A stretch of 64,000 nt of DNA from Papaver somniferum (Eukaryota; Streptophyta; Magnoliopsida; Ranunculales; Papaveraceae), in the NCBI RefSeq assembly GCF_003573695.1, contig NC_039358.1, forward strand, positions 9,094,326 through 9,158,325, written 5' to 3'. The position numbers were made by a program, and so were the translations under genes. How positions within the stretch are numbered: position 1 is the first letter of the stretch; each line of letters starts with the position of its first letter. This document shows positions 23,662-33,987 of the stretch, one piece after another. The notes under the pieces are model-generated. The model saw nothing but the letters and a program-made list of their open reading frames with translations. It was not told the DNA's origin and did no database searches.

Positions 23662-24973
23662 TGAAGTGATTTTTTTAATTGTTGTTGTAGTAATAAAGAT
23701 TCGAACTCTAAGACTTGTGAAGATTAAATTTAATGATTTAATGAAAATGATAAATAAAAGCAAGAGTTACTGGGACTAGGATTTCACCGAATTCATATCA
23801 TCAAGTTCAATTATTTATTCTTCAACAATTCTAGCTCAATAAATAAAAACATGGACTCTTATTTTTGCCAAGATAGATTCTCAAAATATTAGTTGTAAAT
23901 CCTAAGTATGGGACATCAAAACATCTAAGAAAGCATGACCCATCAAATGAAATGACAACTAATTAATCAAAATAATAATTCTATTTTAATTAGTGCAAAA
24001 CTCATATAGAGAATAAAATAATTTTACCCATGTATGAAATTCGGCTTCCTCCGTCGTCCCAGTGTTGGCGTTTAGCTACTCATGATGTAGACACTCTCAA
24101 AATATTTTTTATATAGCTCAAATGGTGTTTACAATGAAGAAAAGGAGAAAAATAACATAAACCGCTAAACAGGCGTTACAAACTCTCCCAACTCTCGATG
24201 CCCATCTATGACTCCAGTAAACTCATTATATAGTCTCAGCAACACCCAATATCTCTTGTTCAATGCGCAAATATTCTCTCTTTACTCTATTATTCTCCAC
24301 GGGAATATTTTCCATTATTATCACGCGATTCTAAGTTGTTTGATTCATCCCAAAACCCCCCATTAGACATCCGCAAATATTAAAAGAATATCCTATGTAA
24401 CTTCCTACTATAACTCAGAGAATCAAATCACTTAAACCGGAAAATATCTTCTTTTGACTTCTCTGCCAAATCATGGAGATTTTATTCTCCTTCCCTTTTC
24501 TGTTACGTGTATATGAGTTGTTGAACTATCTTCACGATAATAACAAATCAAAACAGAATATCTTCTTTCCATTTCCTTCCATATAACTCCTCCAATCAAT
24601 GCAGAATATACTCCCACGGCAAATCTTCTCCAAATCAGCATGTAATAACACAAACAATATCTTCACCTCTATTTTATTCAAACCGAGAATATATCCTTCC
24701 TTCTACAAATCAAAGGCAATCACCGCTCCTCCCCTTATCCAATCCGGGAGTGCGAATAGCAATTAGGATACCCCTTAGTAATTGGGTACCCCTTATCCAA
24801 AACCGACAGTCCGAATAACATGTGTCCTCCGGGGTACAAAAACCACTTTTCGAACAACTTTCTCCATAAGAGCTTATTTCATAAAAACACCTACAAACAA
24901 GTTTATTAGTGATAAAATGAGTCCCAGCTAATGTATTTATGGGTGAAAATGCTTCGCACTTTCGTTCTCATCA
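23662..24973 (-). repeat. Array LTR 2 (shared middle LTR)
   Basis: 1312 bp, nearly identical to LTR 1. It serves as 5' LTR of unit 1 and 3' LTR of unit 2. Confidence 0.9.
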
Positions 24974-25019
24974 AATTCCCCCACACTTTCATTTTGCTAG
25001 TCCTCGAGCAAAACAGAAA

Positions 25020-25440
25020 ACTGAGTCGCTACATAAGTGGTTATATAATAAGAGAGAAAGAGAGACCCGCTACACAGGTGTTCTTATAATAAGAGAGAAA
25101 GAGAGATCCGCTACACAGCTGGTCTTTTTTTTTTTGGACCCGCTACACAGCTGGTCATAACATGCAAAAAAAGAAAAGACCCGCTACACAGCTGGTCATA
25201 TCCCTAACAACTATAATTATTTTTTTTTAGACCCGCTACAAAGCTAGTCTTATCATTTATATATCTTTTTTTTTTCTTTTTTTTAGACCCGCTACAGAGC
25301 TGGTCAAATAATAAGATAAAGAGAAAGAGACCCGCTACACAGCTGGTCATTTTTTTTTATATATACATATTTTTTTAGACCCGCTACACAGCTGGTCATA
25401 ACATGCAAGAAAAAGGAACAGACCCTCGACACAGCTGGTC
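25020..25440 (-). repeat. Minisatellite of ten CAGCTG-core units, unit 2
   Basis: Same ten-copy organisation as 22195-22615, with a few changed copies (for example GACCCGCTACAAAGCTAGTC near 25231 and a GACCCTCGACACAGC copy near 25421). Copy number is preserved between the two units. Confidence 0.85.
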
Positions 25441-25754
25441 ATGATTTGCAAGGAAATTCCTGAAAAAATAAAGTAAAAAGTTAACCTCTCCCCCACACTT
25501 CAACATTACATTGTCCTCAATGTAATTGAATCATCCAACGCAAATATTAAGATGGGAAATCCAAAAAGTAAACCAAAATAAAATAAATATACCTACTGGA
25601 ATGTACAGAAATGGATCCCCAAAAATTAACAGCCTGAAAATTTTGGGATCAACCCAAAATACAGTATTTACAAACGACAATTTCACAATTATGCTATGAA
25701 AATATGGTGACATTGAAACTGTCTGAAATAGACGATTACCCCCAAACCTAGTTT

Positions 25755-26345
25755 TTACTTCACATGGAAGTGAGTATAGAACAAAATATGGGGATACATT
25801 GGGATTGTGGAAATATCAATTGGTTCATGCACGATATTAGAAATAGGCAAGTCCTCTGTGTACCTAGATGCAAAGTAATCCAACAACACTTTAGAAGCAC
25901 GCAATTCTAACCCTAAATTAGGAAACTTTTGGAAGTCTAGGGGTCTAAAAACAACCACTAAGTCGGGTGAAAGATCTTGCGAGATAGATTCATCTATGGA
26001 ATTAGGCAAATCATTCACACAATCATCCACAGGGTCATCTATATGTTCTATTTGGAACAGAGAGTCACTACAAGATTCATCCTCATCAGCATATAATCTT
26101 TGACACTCAAGAACTCTCAATCTTTGTTCCAAACTAGGCGGTGTGTGTTTGTAATACTTCTCATATATTGTTAAAGGTGATTCTTCACTTGCCTCATGTG
26201 GAGCAGAAACTCCATACCATTGCCTACGTTTATATTCAGCAAGCGTCATCTCAGATGAGGTTTCCTGATAATTTGACTTTCTAAGCTTACATTCCGCCAG
26301 TGTCATCTTAGGTGACGTCTCCTCAGAAGAAGTCATCATCCTCAA
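25755..26345 (-). CDS. Uncharacterised acidic ORF of pol-less gypsy family, copy 2
   Basis: Same 196-codon frame as 22928-23518, intact, with five residue differences (T4M, D/A in the LYxDED stretch, F/L, E/V and P/S in the C-terminal half). Both copies kept the frame after duplication. Few changes imply a recent duplication or gene conversion; I cannot judge selection by eye. Domain content and uncertainty are as for copy 1. Confidence 0.65.
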   Translation of the reverse strand: MRMMTSSEETSPKMTLAECKLRKSNYQETSSEMTLAEYKRRQWYGVSAPHEASEESPLTIYEKYYKHTPPSLEQRLRVLECQRLYADEDESCSDSLFQIEHIDDPVDDCVNDLPNSIDESISQDLSPDLVVVFRPLDFQKFPNLGLELRASKVLLDYFASRYTEDLPISNIVHEPIDISTIPMYPHILFYTHFHVK

Positions 26346-26462
26346 AAAGTCCCTGAAAACAAATACAAAAAGAAACGCATAAAAAGGAAAAAAAATAATC
26401 TAAAATGAAATAAAAATACTTTACAAAATAAATAAAAATAAACCTAAAAATTAATCTAAAAA

Positions 26463-26486
26463 CAAATCCGCGTCGGCGGCGCCAAA
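26463..26486 (-). promoter_or_regulatory. Primer-binding site of array unit 2
   Basis: Identical to the PBS at 23637-23660, directly next to the third LTR (from 26488). Confidence 0.65.
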
Positions 26487-26487
26487 A

Positions 26488-27416
26488 TGAAGTGATTTTT
26501 TTAATTGTTGTTGTAGTAATAAAGATTCGAACTCTAAGACTTGTGAAGATTAAATTTAATGATTTAATGAAAATGATAAATAAAAGCAAGAGTTACTGGG
26601 ACTAGGATTTCACCGAATTCATATCATCAAGTTCAATTATTTATTCTTCAACAATTCTAGCTCAATAAATAAAAACATGGACTCTTATTTTTGCCAAGAT
26701 AGATTCTCAAAATATTAGTTGTAAATCCTAAGTATGGGACATCAACACATATAAGAAAGCATGACCCATCAAATGAAATGACAACTAATTAATCAAAATC
26801 ATAATTTTATTTTAATTAGTGCAAAAGTCATATAGAGAATAAAATAATTTTACCCATGTATGAAATTCGGCTTCCTCCGTCGTCCTAGTGTTGGCGTTTA
26901 GCTACTCATGATGTAGACACTCTCAAAATATTTTTTATATAGCTCAAATGGTGTTTACAATGAAGAAAAGGAGAAAATAACATAAACCACTAAACAGGCG
27001 TTACAAACTCTCCCAACTCTCAATTCCCATCTATGACTCCAGTAAACTCATTATATAGTCTCAGCAGCACCCAATATCTCTTGTTCAATGCGCAAATATT
27101 CTCTCTTTACTCCATTATTCTCCACGGGAATATTTTCCATTATTATCACGCGATTCTAAGTTGTTTGATTCATCCCAAAACCCCCCATTAGACATCCGAA
27201 AATATTAAAAGAATATCCTACGAAACTTCCTACTATAACTCAGAGAATCAAATCACTTAAACCGGAAAATATCTTCTTTTGACTTCTCTGCCAAATCATG
27301 GAGATTTTATTCTCCTTCCCTTTTCTGTTACGTGTATATGAGCTGTTGAACTATCTTCAGGATAATAACAAATCAAAACAGAATATCTTCTTTCCATTTC
27401 CTTCCATATAACTCCT
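26488..27416 (-). repeat. Array LTR 3, first part
   Basis: Matches LTR 1 and 2 until TATAACTCCT, where the gypsy element 27417-33601 is inserted. The rest of the LTR is at 33602-33987. Confidence 0.9.
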
Positions 27417-28649
27417 TGATAGACACATTTTTGTGTCTAATTTGTCTCTATTCCATATATTGATAGTTCTCATTCTTGTATTTATTTTGGTATTTTATCT
27501 CTTTGTAGGTGTTTTTGGAGAAATAAGCTTTTGCGGCGAAATTGGCTTAAAACGTGGCATTTGAACCTCCGTAGCACCAGTGATATCCCAGAAATACCCC
27601 GGAGGAACCCCGAGAAAAGTGTGGAAAACATCCCAGAAAAATTACTAAACGCACCCAAGGGACAAGTGTTATAGGACTCCAGAAGCGGATAAGGGGCGAC
27701 CACTGGATAAGGGGTAACCTTTCCCCTTCACGTTCAAAAACTGAAATTGGCAGGAAATTTTGTGCATGCAACTGGCAGAGTTGGGGATTGATTTCGAAGG
27801 TGTTTTAGTGAGATTCAATCGCCAGAATTGATTGGGCTGGACGTGATTCAACTAAACAAGCCTGGTATAGTCGTTTGTTTGGATCAAATTGGGTTAGAAA
27901 CCGAGTTGGAGCAAAACAGGGAAAGTGTTTTTACATGGACCCTATTGAGATTATTTTTAGAAGTTCTAGAGAGACTAAAGACCTAAAAATCTTTCCAAAG
28001 ATACATATCTATCTAAGGAAGAGTTTGAGACAATCAGGAAAGCTCAGAAACGCGTGGAACAATTTAAAGAAAAGATTATTGCCGTAACTGCCAAGAAAAG
28101 AAAAGAAGAGATTTGGAGAAGTTTTGGGGAGCAATTATATCTGTTACAGATTCACTCCTTCAATAAAAACACATATTTGAGCCATGATTAAATATTTTGA
28201 GCGTGTTTTTGACATGAGGAGCTAAACCCCAACACTGGGATGATGGAGGAAGCCCTATTTCACAATCACTTGGTAACTATAATTGATTCTTTATGACTTT
28301 TGCACTTGTTTTAATCGATTTATGATTTTTCTTGATTAGTTGTGGTTTTGTTTGATGTCGCATGCTGGGTTTTAGGAACTTTTGATGCGTCATGCTTGTG
28401 ATTTACATCTAATGCTTTATAAAATCTACTTTTGGCAAAGAAAAGAGTCAACAAAAGAGCTAGAATTGTTATGAGTCATCATATGAACCAATTGAATGTG
28501 ATTAGTGGTGAAATCCTAAGTCTCAGTACCTCTCGATATTCGTGACAACCTTGTGAATATATATTTAGTATTTTTATTCTTAGTTCTTAAATCAAACCTT
28601 TACACAATTCGAGTTGAACGAACTTTACAACCACTTAAAAATTACATCA
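27417..28649 (+). repeat. 5' LTR, promoter-deleted
   Basis: TGATAGACACATTTTTGTG...ATTACATCA, 1233 bp. Compared with the 3' LTR it lacks about 285 bp (counterpart 32799-33083), the junction lying at about 28130 (TTTTGGGGAG/CAATTATAT). The lost part contains the TATA box and probable transcription start. Confidence 0.92.
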
Positions 28650-28651
28650 AT

Positions 28652-28672
28652 TTTTGGCGCCGCCGACGCGGA
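28652..28672 (+). promoter_or_regulatory. Primer-binding site, tRNA-Asp-like
   Basis: TTTTGGCGCCGCCGACGCGG begins a few bases after the LTR's terminal CA. It is identical to the sites in the minus-strand array, linking the two families by primer. Confidence 0.65.
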
Positions 28673-29172
28673 TTTGTATTAGGTTTTAGGTTTTAGATTT
28701 ATTTTATTTCTTTTAGAATTTTTGTTCTCTTTTACGCCTTTGGTATTTTTTGATTCTTTTCAAATTTGGGGCGAAGCTACAAGGGAAGAAAAAGTGTTAT
28801 AAAAGGAAAGCATCGCCGAAGAAGGAAAGAAAAGAGGAATCCGAAAGGAGTGAAGAAGAAAATTTGTATATAGTTATTTTGTTTTATTTTTAGAAACTGT
28901 AAATAGGGTGTTACTTTTGTATTTTTTCTTTTCCTTTTTGGACATTTTTATTTTTGGACTTTTTGGACATTCTTGGACATTATTTTTAAACCCTAAGGAA
29001 GGGTCAAAATTAAATATCAACTGTTTGCAGGGAAGGACGACAGTTACGATACTGTCTCGGTCCCTCGGGTTCGTACACTGACATCGGAGTCGGTGGCCTG
29101 AGTCGACTTCAACGGTTCATCCCCCGTCTGGTACGGGAGGTAAAACTCTATCTACCCACGAATCCCCTGTCA
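28673..29172 (+). other. Leader of non-autonomous gypsy element
   Basis: No ORF. It contains repeated TTTTTGGAC(A/T)TT words (28938-28990), a purine-rich patch GGGAAGAAAAAGTG..GGAAAGCATCG (28790-28860) and a C/G-rich stretch near 29030-29130 unlike the AT-rich surroundings. This is the normal position of dimerisation and packaging signals; none can be assigned. Confidence 0.4.
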
Positions 29173-30829
29173 GTGGTTTTTATTTTGTGTGACAACTCAC
29201 ACCCCTGCAATAGAATGTCGAACTGGTATTACAATAGCCAATACAACGAATATCATACTGAGTTTCAAAATGGACGTTACTACTTTGACCATAGTGTGAA
29301 TAATGGTTGGGAACATCAGCCTTTTGAAGGTTATGGTCCATACCATGGTGAGCCCAATTACTATCCACACGCCAACTGGTCATACGAGCAAAATTCCTCT
29401 CTACTAGAGTCAACACGTAAGTTAGCTGAGTCGACAAGTAAGTTAGCAGAAATGAATAACTTAGTTATGGACGAAAGCAATGCAACGAGTGAACTTTCTT
29501 TCCTAGATTCAATCAGGAAGTCATGTGAGTCGACTCAAAATATTTTGTTAGAGGCCCAGAACATAACTGCTCTTAATTTCCAATATAGTGTTTCCAATAG
29601 TACCTTTGAAAATGGAGATAGTTATTTTCATAATCAAGATGACGAGGATAAAATTGGTAACACTACTTGTTTAGATGAGGTTCAACCTTTTTCATGTTAT
29701 TATAATGATGATTATGATGAGGATAGTGTTGATGAAGAATTTGAAATAAGTAGGCATAGTGATCAGGAATTTGTTACTCCAATTGAGCTTAATAATGATA
29801 ATGTTTCTAGTTCAAATCCAAATAATTTTAATTGTTATTCACCTATTCAAAAGGAAGAGGATTTGACTAGAGATACCCCCGTTTTAGACGATGTAGTATT
29901 TCCTTTTGATTACGAAGCTAATAATGGTTTAGAGGAACGAGTTTTTTCTGAAAATATTGTTTTAGAGTCTAGCGATTTAGAAACATTAGTCTTAGACAAA
30001 GAAAGTGAACTCGTAGAGATGAGTGAGGATGAACCATACTTAGAAGAATCAATTGACCATTTTCAGGAATCTAATGACCTTGAAATTAGGGAAGTTGTGA
30101 CTAGTCTTTCTAGAGACACTGAAAACTCTAAGTTTGGGGGGTGATTATCATTCTCCATGTGCTTTAACTATTATAAAGGTCCCTCACTTGGGACTTGACA
30201 TATAGGCCTCAACCATTTTACAAGATTATCTTCATACAAGTTTTCCTGAACCTAGTGATGTCCATAAGGAAGTTCAATTGTTAGAAACCCATCCTCTGGT
30301 TGACATGGTTTACCCAGGCTATGATATCCAGATTGACTTTGTTTTCCCACCAAATATTTTTCAACCGATTGTGGGAATGTGTAAGTTTCAGATGTGTCAG
30401 TTATTAAATTTTGAGACTAAACCTAATTACTTTAGGAGATTAGGGTCGACACATTTGTTTAAGGAAGACCACCACTCTTATTGTGGTCAGCTGTGTGAGT
30501 CAAAAATGATTGACTTTAAGGATCCACAATTATTCAGGTTATTATTATGTTCTTCTAAGTTTTTACTTGAGTTTTTCCAGACTCTAATACCTGAACCGGG
30601 CCTTAGCTTTGAGGAATTCCAGCGCATGAAAATATTTTATCTAGACCCTTTCATAGAGCCTGAACCTGAACCACAGCTAGATGTAGTTGTCTTAAACAGT
30701 AAACTAGACAAGGGTGCGCTTTATTTGTTAATTTTCTTGGCATGTTGCAGATTCCTTTTACTTGTGATAGCTCTATTTGGTTTTGATGACCCACGGATAT
30801 TTCGGCTATTACTTTATGATACGAGGTGA
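29173..30829 (+). pseudogene. Broken ~550-codon ORF of pol-less gypsy element
   Basis: ORF 29173-30144 (323 codons, start MVFILCD; the internal ATG at 29215, MSNWYYNSQ, is equally possible) ends at a TGA made by a frame change at a run of six G (30136-30141). Frame 2 then continues GGDYHSPCALTIIKVPHLGL, meets one TAG near 30207, and stays open to 30829. So one longer ancestral protein is broken by one indel and one stop. Features are an aromatic, Tyr/Asn-rich N-terminus, repeated LLEST(R/S)KLAEST-type stretches (residues 75-130), a very acidic middle, and a C-terminal region with hydrophobic LYLLIFLACCRFLLLVIALF followed by DDPRIFRLLLYD. The centre is related to the array ORFs (VPHLGLDIQAS against FPNLGLELRAS). 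No enzyme motif; function unknown. Confidence 0.7.
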
Positions 30830-32081
30830 TTAATCCTTTCTTATGTCTGGCTGAAGACGTTAAACTTAGCACTTCTTGGGAGGTAACCCAACATTCATGC
30901 GACACGGTAATATCTTTCCTTATCTCTTTTGCTTCAAATGGTAACAGTTTCTCCTTGTTCATGCTTTTAATTTTATTTAGAACATTGAGGATAATGTTAG
31001 ATTTAAGTTTGGGGGTATGGGAGAAACTTTTTAGTTGCAGTATGAATAAATAAACTCCAGAGATTAGAAATTTATGCCTATTTAGGATTGCACTAACTAA
31101 TCTAAGTGGATGGAAGCATGTTGGTTGTAGGAGTTGAGGAACCAATCTGATTAGATGGCAACATCTAAAGAGTCTATTCATAAAAGCACAGAGCTCAGGT
31201 GTTAGAAATAACATGATAGTTTTACCATATCTCGTTGAGTCCTTTTCGCTTCTATTTTTATTTTGTTTTGTTTCTAAACTATGTTTCTCTAAGTGATTAG
31301 GTGGGGCCCACGATTCAAGTTGTTACCAATGCTAGGGTGAATTAAAGTGATTGAGATACCAAAAAAAAAGAAGAAAAAAAAAAGTTGGAAAAAAAAAATT
31401 GAGACCAGACCATTTGACCAAAAGGAATAAATTCAATAAAGTCGACCACTTGTACCCTTGTATATGCCAGTTGTGTTGACCTAAAGTTAGGTTATCGACC
31501 ACTGGTTCCCTTGTATATGCCAGTGTGTTGATATTAGTTAGACTAGTATCCCAATCCATTAGGATAGGTTCATTTTGGCGGAGGCCTTCAGACAGATATG
31601 GGAAACGCTGTTCACTTAGTAAACATCAAAACCATCTATGTTTTTCTCTATATCCATCTTCTAGATCTATCCATGTGATTAGTTTTGACTCCGGATATTG
31701 ATGTCCATAGTGCGACTCTCTGAGTAGAGCTCTGTCACTTATATATGAATTTTAGTACGCTTGAGTGCAAAATCGTGTACAACAATTGGAATTTCGCATC
31801 AGGGTACTTCCTCTTATAGTCAATAAGTATGCCAATCAAGGAGATTCTTTAGTGCCTTTCAAGGTTCTGCGTAGATAGCTAGGGTCTGGAGTAAAGGTTT
31901 TGTGGGTATATCTCTTGTAAGCCTTCCCGAGACTATAAATCGGCCACTAGGGACACCTAGGGGTTTAAAGGCTTATTGCATACGCTAAATGCAATCGACG
32001 ATGCCTGCGACAGTGAGTTATGATTTTGTTTTCTATTTTAGTTTTGCTCAAGGACTAGCAAATAATAAGTTTGGGGGTATT
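30830..32081 (+). other. 3' noncoding domain with polypurine tract
   Basis: It contains ACATTGAGGATAATGT (30983-30998) followed by AAGTTTGGGGGTATGGG, then about 1.1 kb closely matching 2498-3579, including the GTTTGGGGGTATT purine tract before the LTR. The minus-strand ORF at 30651-31214 is a shadow; its counterpart at 2467-2733 is much shorter and does not keep the frame. Confidence 0.8.
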
Positions 32082-33601
32082 TGATAGACACATTTTTGTG
32101 TCTAATTTGTCTCGATTCTATATATTGATAGTTCACATTCTTGTATTTATTTTGGTATTTTATCTCTTTGTAGGTGTTTTTGGAGAAATAAGCTTTTGCG
32201 GAGAAATTGGCTCAAAACGTGGCATTTGAACCTCCGTAGCAGACGTACCAGTGACATCCCAGAAATACCCCGGAGGAACCCCGAAAAAAGTGTGGAAAAC
32301 ATCCCAGAAAAATTACTAAACGCACCCAAGGGACAAGTGTTATACGGACTCCAGAAGCGGATAAGGGGCGACCACTGGATAAGGGGTAACCTTTCCCCTA
32401 CACGTTCAAAAACTGAAATTGGCGGGAAATTTTGTGCATGCCACTGGAAGAGTTGGGGATTTATTTCGAAGGTGTTTTAGTGAGATTCAATCGCCAGAAT
32501 TGATTGGGCTGGACGTGATTCAACTAAACAAGCCTGGTATAGTCGTTTGTTTGGATCGAATTGGTTTAGAAACCGAGTTGGAGCTAAACAGGGAAAGTGT
32601 TTTTACACGGACCCTATTGAGATTATTTTTAGAAGTTCTAGAGAGACTAAAGACCTAAAAATCTTTCCAAATATACATATCTATCTAAGGAAGAGTTTGA
32701 GACAATCGGGAAAGCTCAGAAACGCGTGGAACAATTTAGAGAAAAGATTATTGCCGTAACTGCCAAGAAAAGAAGAGATTTCGAGAAGTTTTGGGGAGAT
32801 TAAATCGCTCTGTTGGCTATATATAAGTTGTTGGGAGTTCATAGAGGGGTGTCGAGACTTTGGGGGACCGAGCTGAGGGCTTGGTGAAGCTACAGAGGTG
32901 AAAATCAAGAGTTACAGAGAAGACGTTTCTGCTGCTGAAGAACAACGTTGTAGAACACTTCGCAACTTAGAAAGAAACCGTTACCTAATATTTCAAATCA
33001 AATACCTTTGTAACAGCTTTGCAACAACTATTCCTGTTAGAATTTATTTGTAAGGGAAACTTCCGTAACAGTGGATTCTGTAACAATTATATCCGTTACA
33101 GATTCACTTCTTCAATAAAAACACTTATTTGAGCCATGATTAAATATTTTGAGCGTGTTTTTGACATGAGGAGCTAAACCCCAACACTGGGATGATGGAG
33201 GAAGCGCTATTTCACAATCACTTGGTAACTATAATTGATTCTTTATGACTTTTGCGCTTGTTTTAATCGATTTATGATTTTTCTTGATTAGTTGTGATTT
33301 TGTTTGATGTCGCATGCTGGGTTTTAGGAACTTTTGATGCGTCATGCTTGTGATTTACATCTAATGCTTTATAAAATCTACTTTTGGAAAAGAAAAGAGT
33401 CAACAAAAGAGCTAGAATTGTTATGAGTCATCATATGAACCAATTGAATGTGATTAGTGGTGAAATCCTAAGTCTCAGTACCTCTCGATATTCGTGACAA
33501 CCTTGTGAATATATTTTTAGTATTTTTATTCTTAGTTCTTAAATCAAACCTTTACACAATCCGAGTTGAACGGACTTTACTACCACTTAAAAACTACATC
33601 A
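32082..33601 (+). repeat. 3' LTR, full length
   Basis: 1520 bp, TGATAGACACATTTTTGTG to ACTACATCA. Apart from the 285-bp segment missing in the 5' copy, it differs from that LTR at scattered positions, indicating some time since insertion. TATA is at 32817-32829. Confidence 0.92.
32817..32829 (+). promoter_or_regulatory. TATA box in 3' LTR
   Basis: GCTATATATAAGT, absent from the 5' LTR because of its deletion. GTGTCGAGACTTTGGGGGACC follows within about 50 bp and has a counterpart after the TATA of the LTR at 3580. Confidence 0.6.
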
Positions 33602-33987
33602 TTCCTCCAATCAATGCAGAATATACTCCCACGTCAAATCTTCTCCAAATCAGCATGTAATAACACAAACAATATCTTCACCTCTATTTTCTTCAAACCG
33701 AGAATATATCCTTCCTTCTACAAATCAAAGGCAATCACCGCTCCTCCCCTTATCCAATCCGGCAGTGCGATTAGCAATTAGGATGCCCCTTAGTAATTGG
33801 GTACCCCTTATCCAAAACTGAGAGTCCGAATAACATTGTCCTCCGGGGTACAAAAACCACTTTTCGAGCAACTTTCTCCATAAGAGCTTATTTCATAAAA
33901 ACACCTACAAACAAGTTTATTAGTGATAAAATGAGTCCCGACTAATGTATTTAAGGGTGAAAATGCTTCGCACTTTCGTGCTCATCA
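33602..33987 (-). repeat. Array LTR 3, second part
   Basis: Resumes TTCCTCCAATCAATGCAG as in the uninterrupted copies and ends GTGCTCATCA at 33987, next to the outer target duplication ATACA (33988-33992). Confidence 0.9.

Larger units (their letters stand above)
27417..33601 (+). mobile_element. Non-autonomous Ty3/gypsy element, complete with both LTRs
   Basis: 5' LTR 27417-28649, PBS 28652-28672, leader, broken ORF 29173-30829, 3' noncoding domain 30830-32068, purine tract (about 32067-32080) and 3' LTR 32082-33601. The target duplication is CTCCT (27412-27416) against TTCCT (33602-33606), one mismatch, and the site is confirmed by uninterrupted copies of the target at 21771 and 24591. No RT, RNase H, integrase or protease is present. 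The 3' 1.1 kb, PPT and LTR ends resemble the pol-bearing element at 1-5147, a likely source of enzymes. Confidence 0.93.
20842..33987 (-). mobile_element. Gypsy tandem array: LTR-internal-LTR-internal-LTR (minus strand)
   Basis: Three LTRs (20842-22152; 23662-24973; 26488-27416 continued at 33602-33987) alternate with two internal domains (22153-23661; 24974-26487), a repeat period of about 2.82 kb. One 5-bp target duplication, ATACA, bounds the whole array (20837-20841 and 33988-33992). So one insertion grew by unequal recombination between LTRs; these are not three separate insertions. On the minus strand each internal domain has a PBS, a 196-codon ORF and 3' noncoding sequence with a minisatellite and purine tract. 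There is no gag or pol similarity. The third LTR is split by another gypsy element. Confidence 0.93.

Noticed and set aside
23515..23763. Minus-strand ORF (and copy at 26323-26589)
   Set aside because: It spans the LTR end, PBS and leader with a low-complexity Phe/Ile/Arg composition from AT-rich DNA. It is not a protein gene.
30712..30829. Hydrophobic segment as an env-like transmembrane protein
   Set aside because: One hydrophobic stretch (LYLLIFLACCRFLLLVIALF) at the end of a broken frame, without signal peptide or other env features, is too weak to call env-like.
30651..31214. 187-codon minus-strand ORF
   Set aside because: It lies opposite the C-terminal part of the 29173-30829 frame and the conserved noncoding domain. 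The homologous stretch at 2467-2733 does not keep the frame at length, so it is a shadow.
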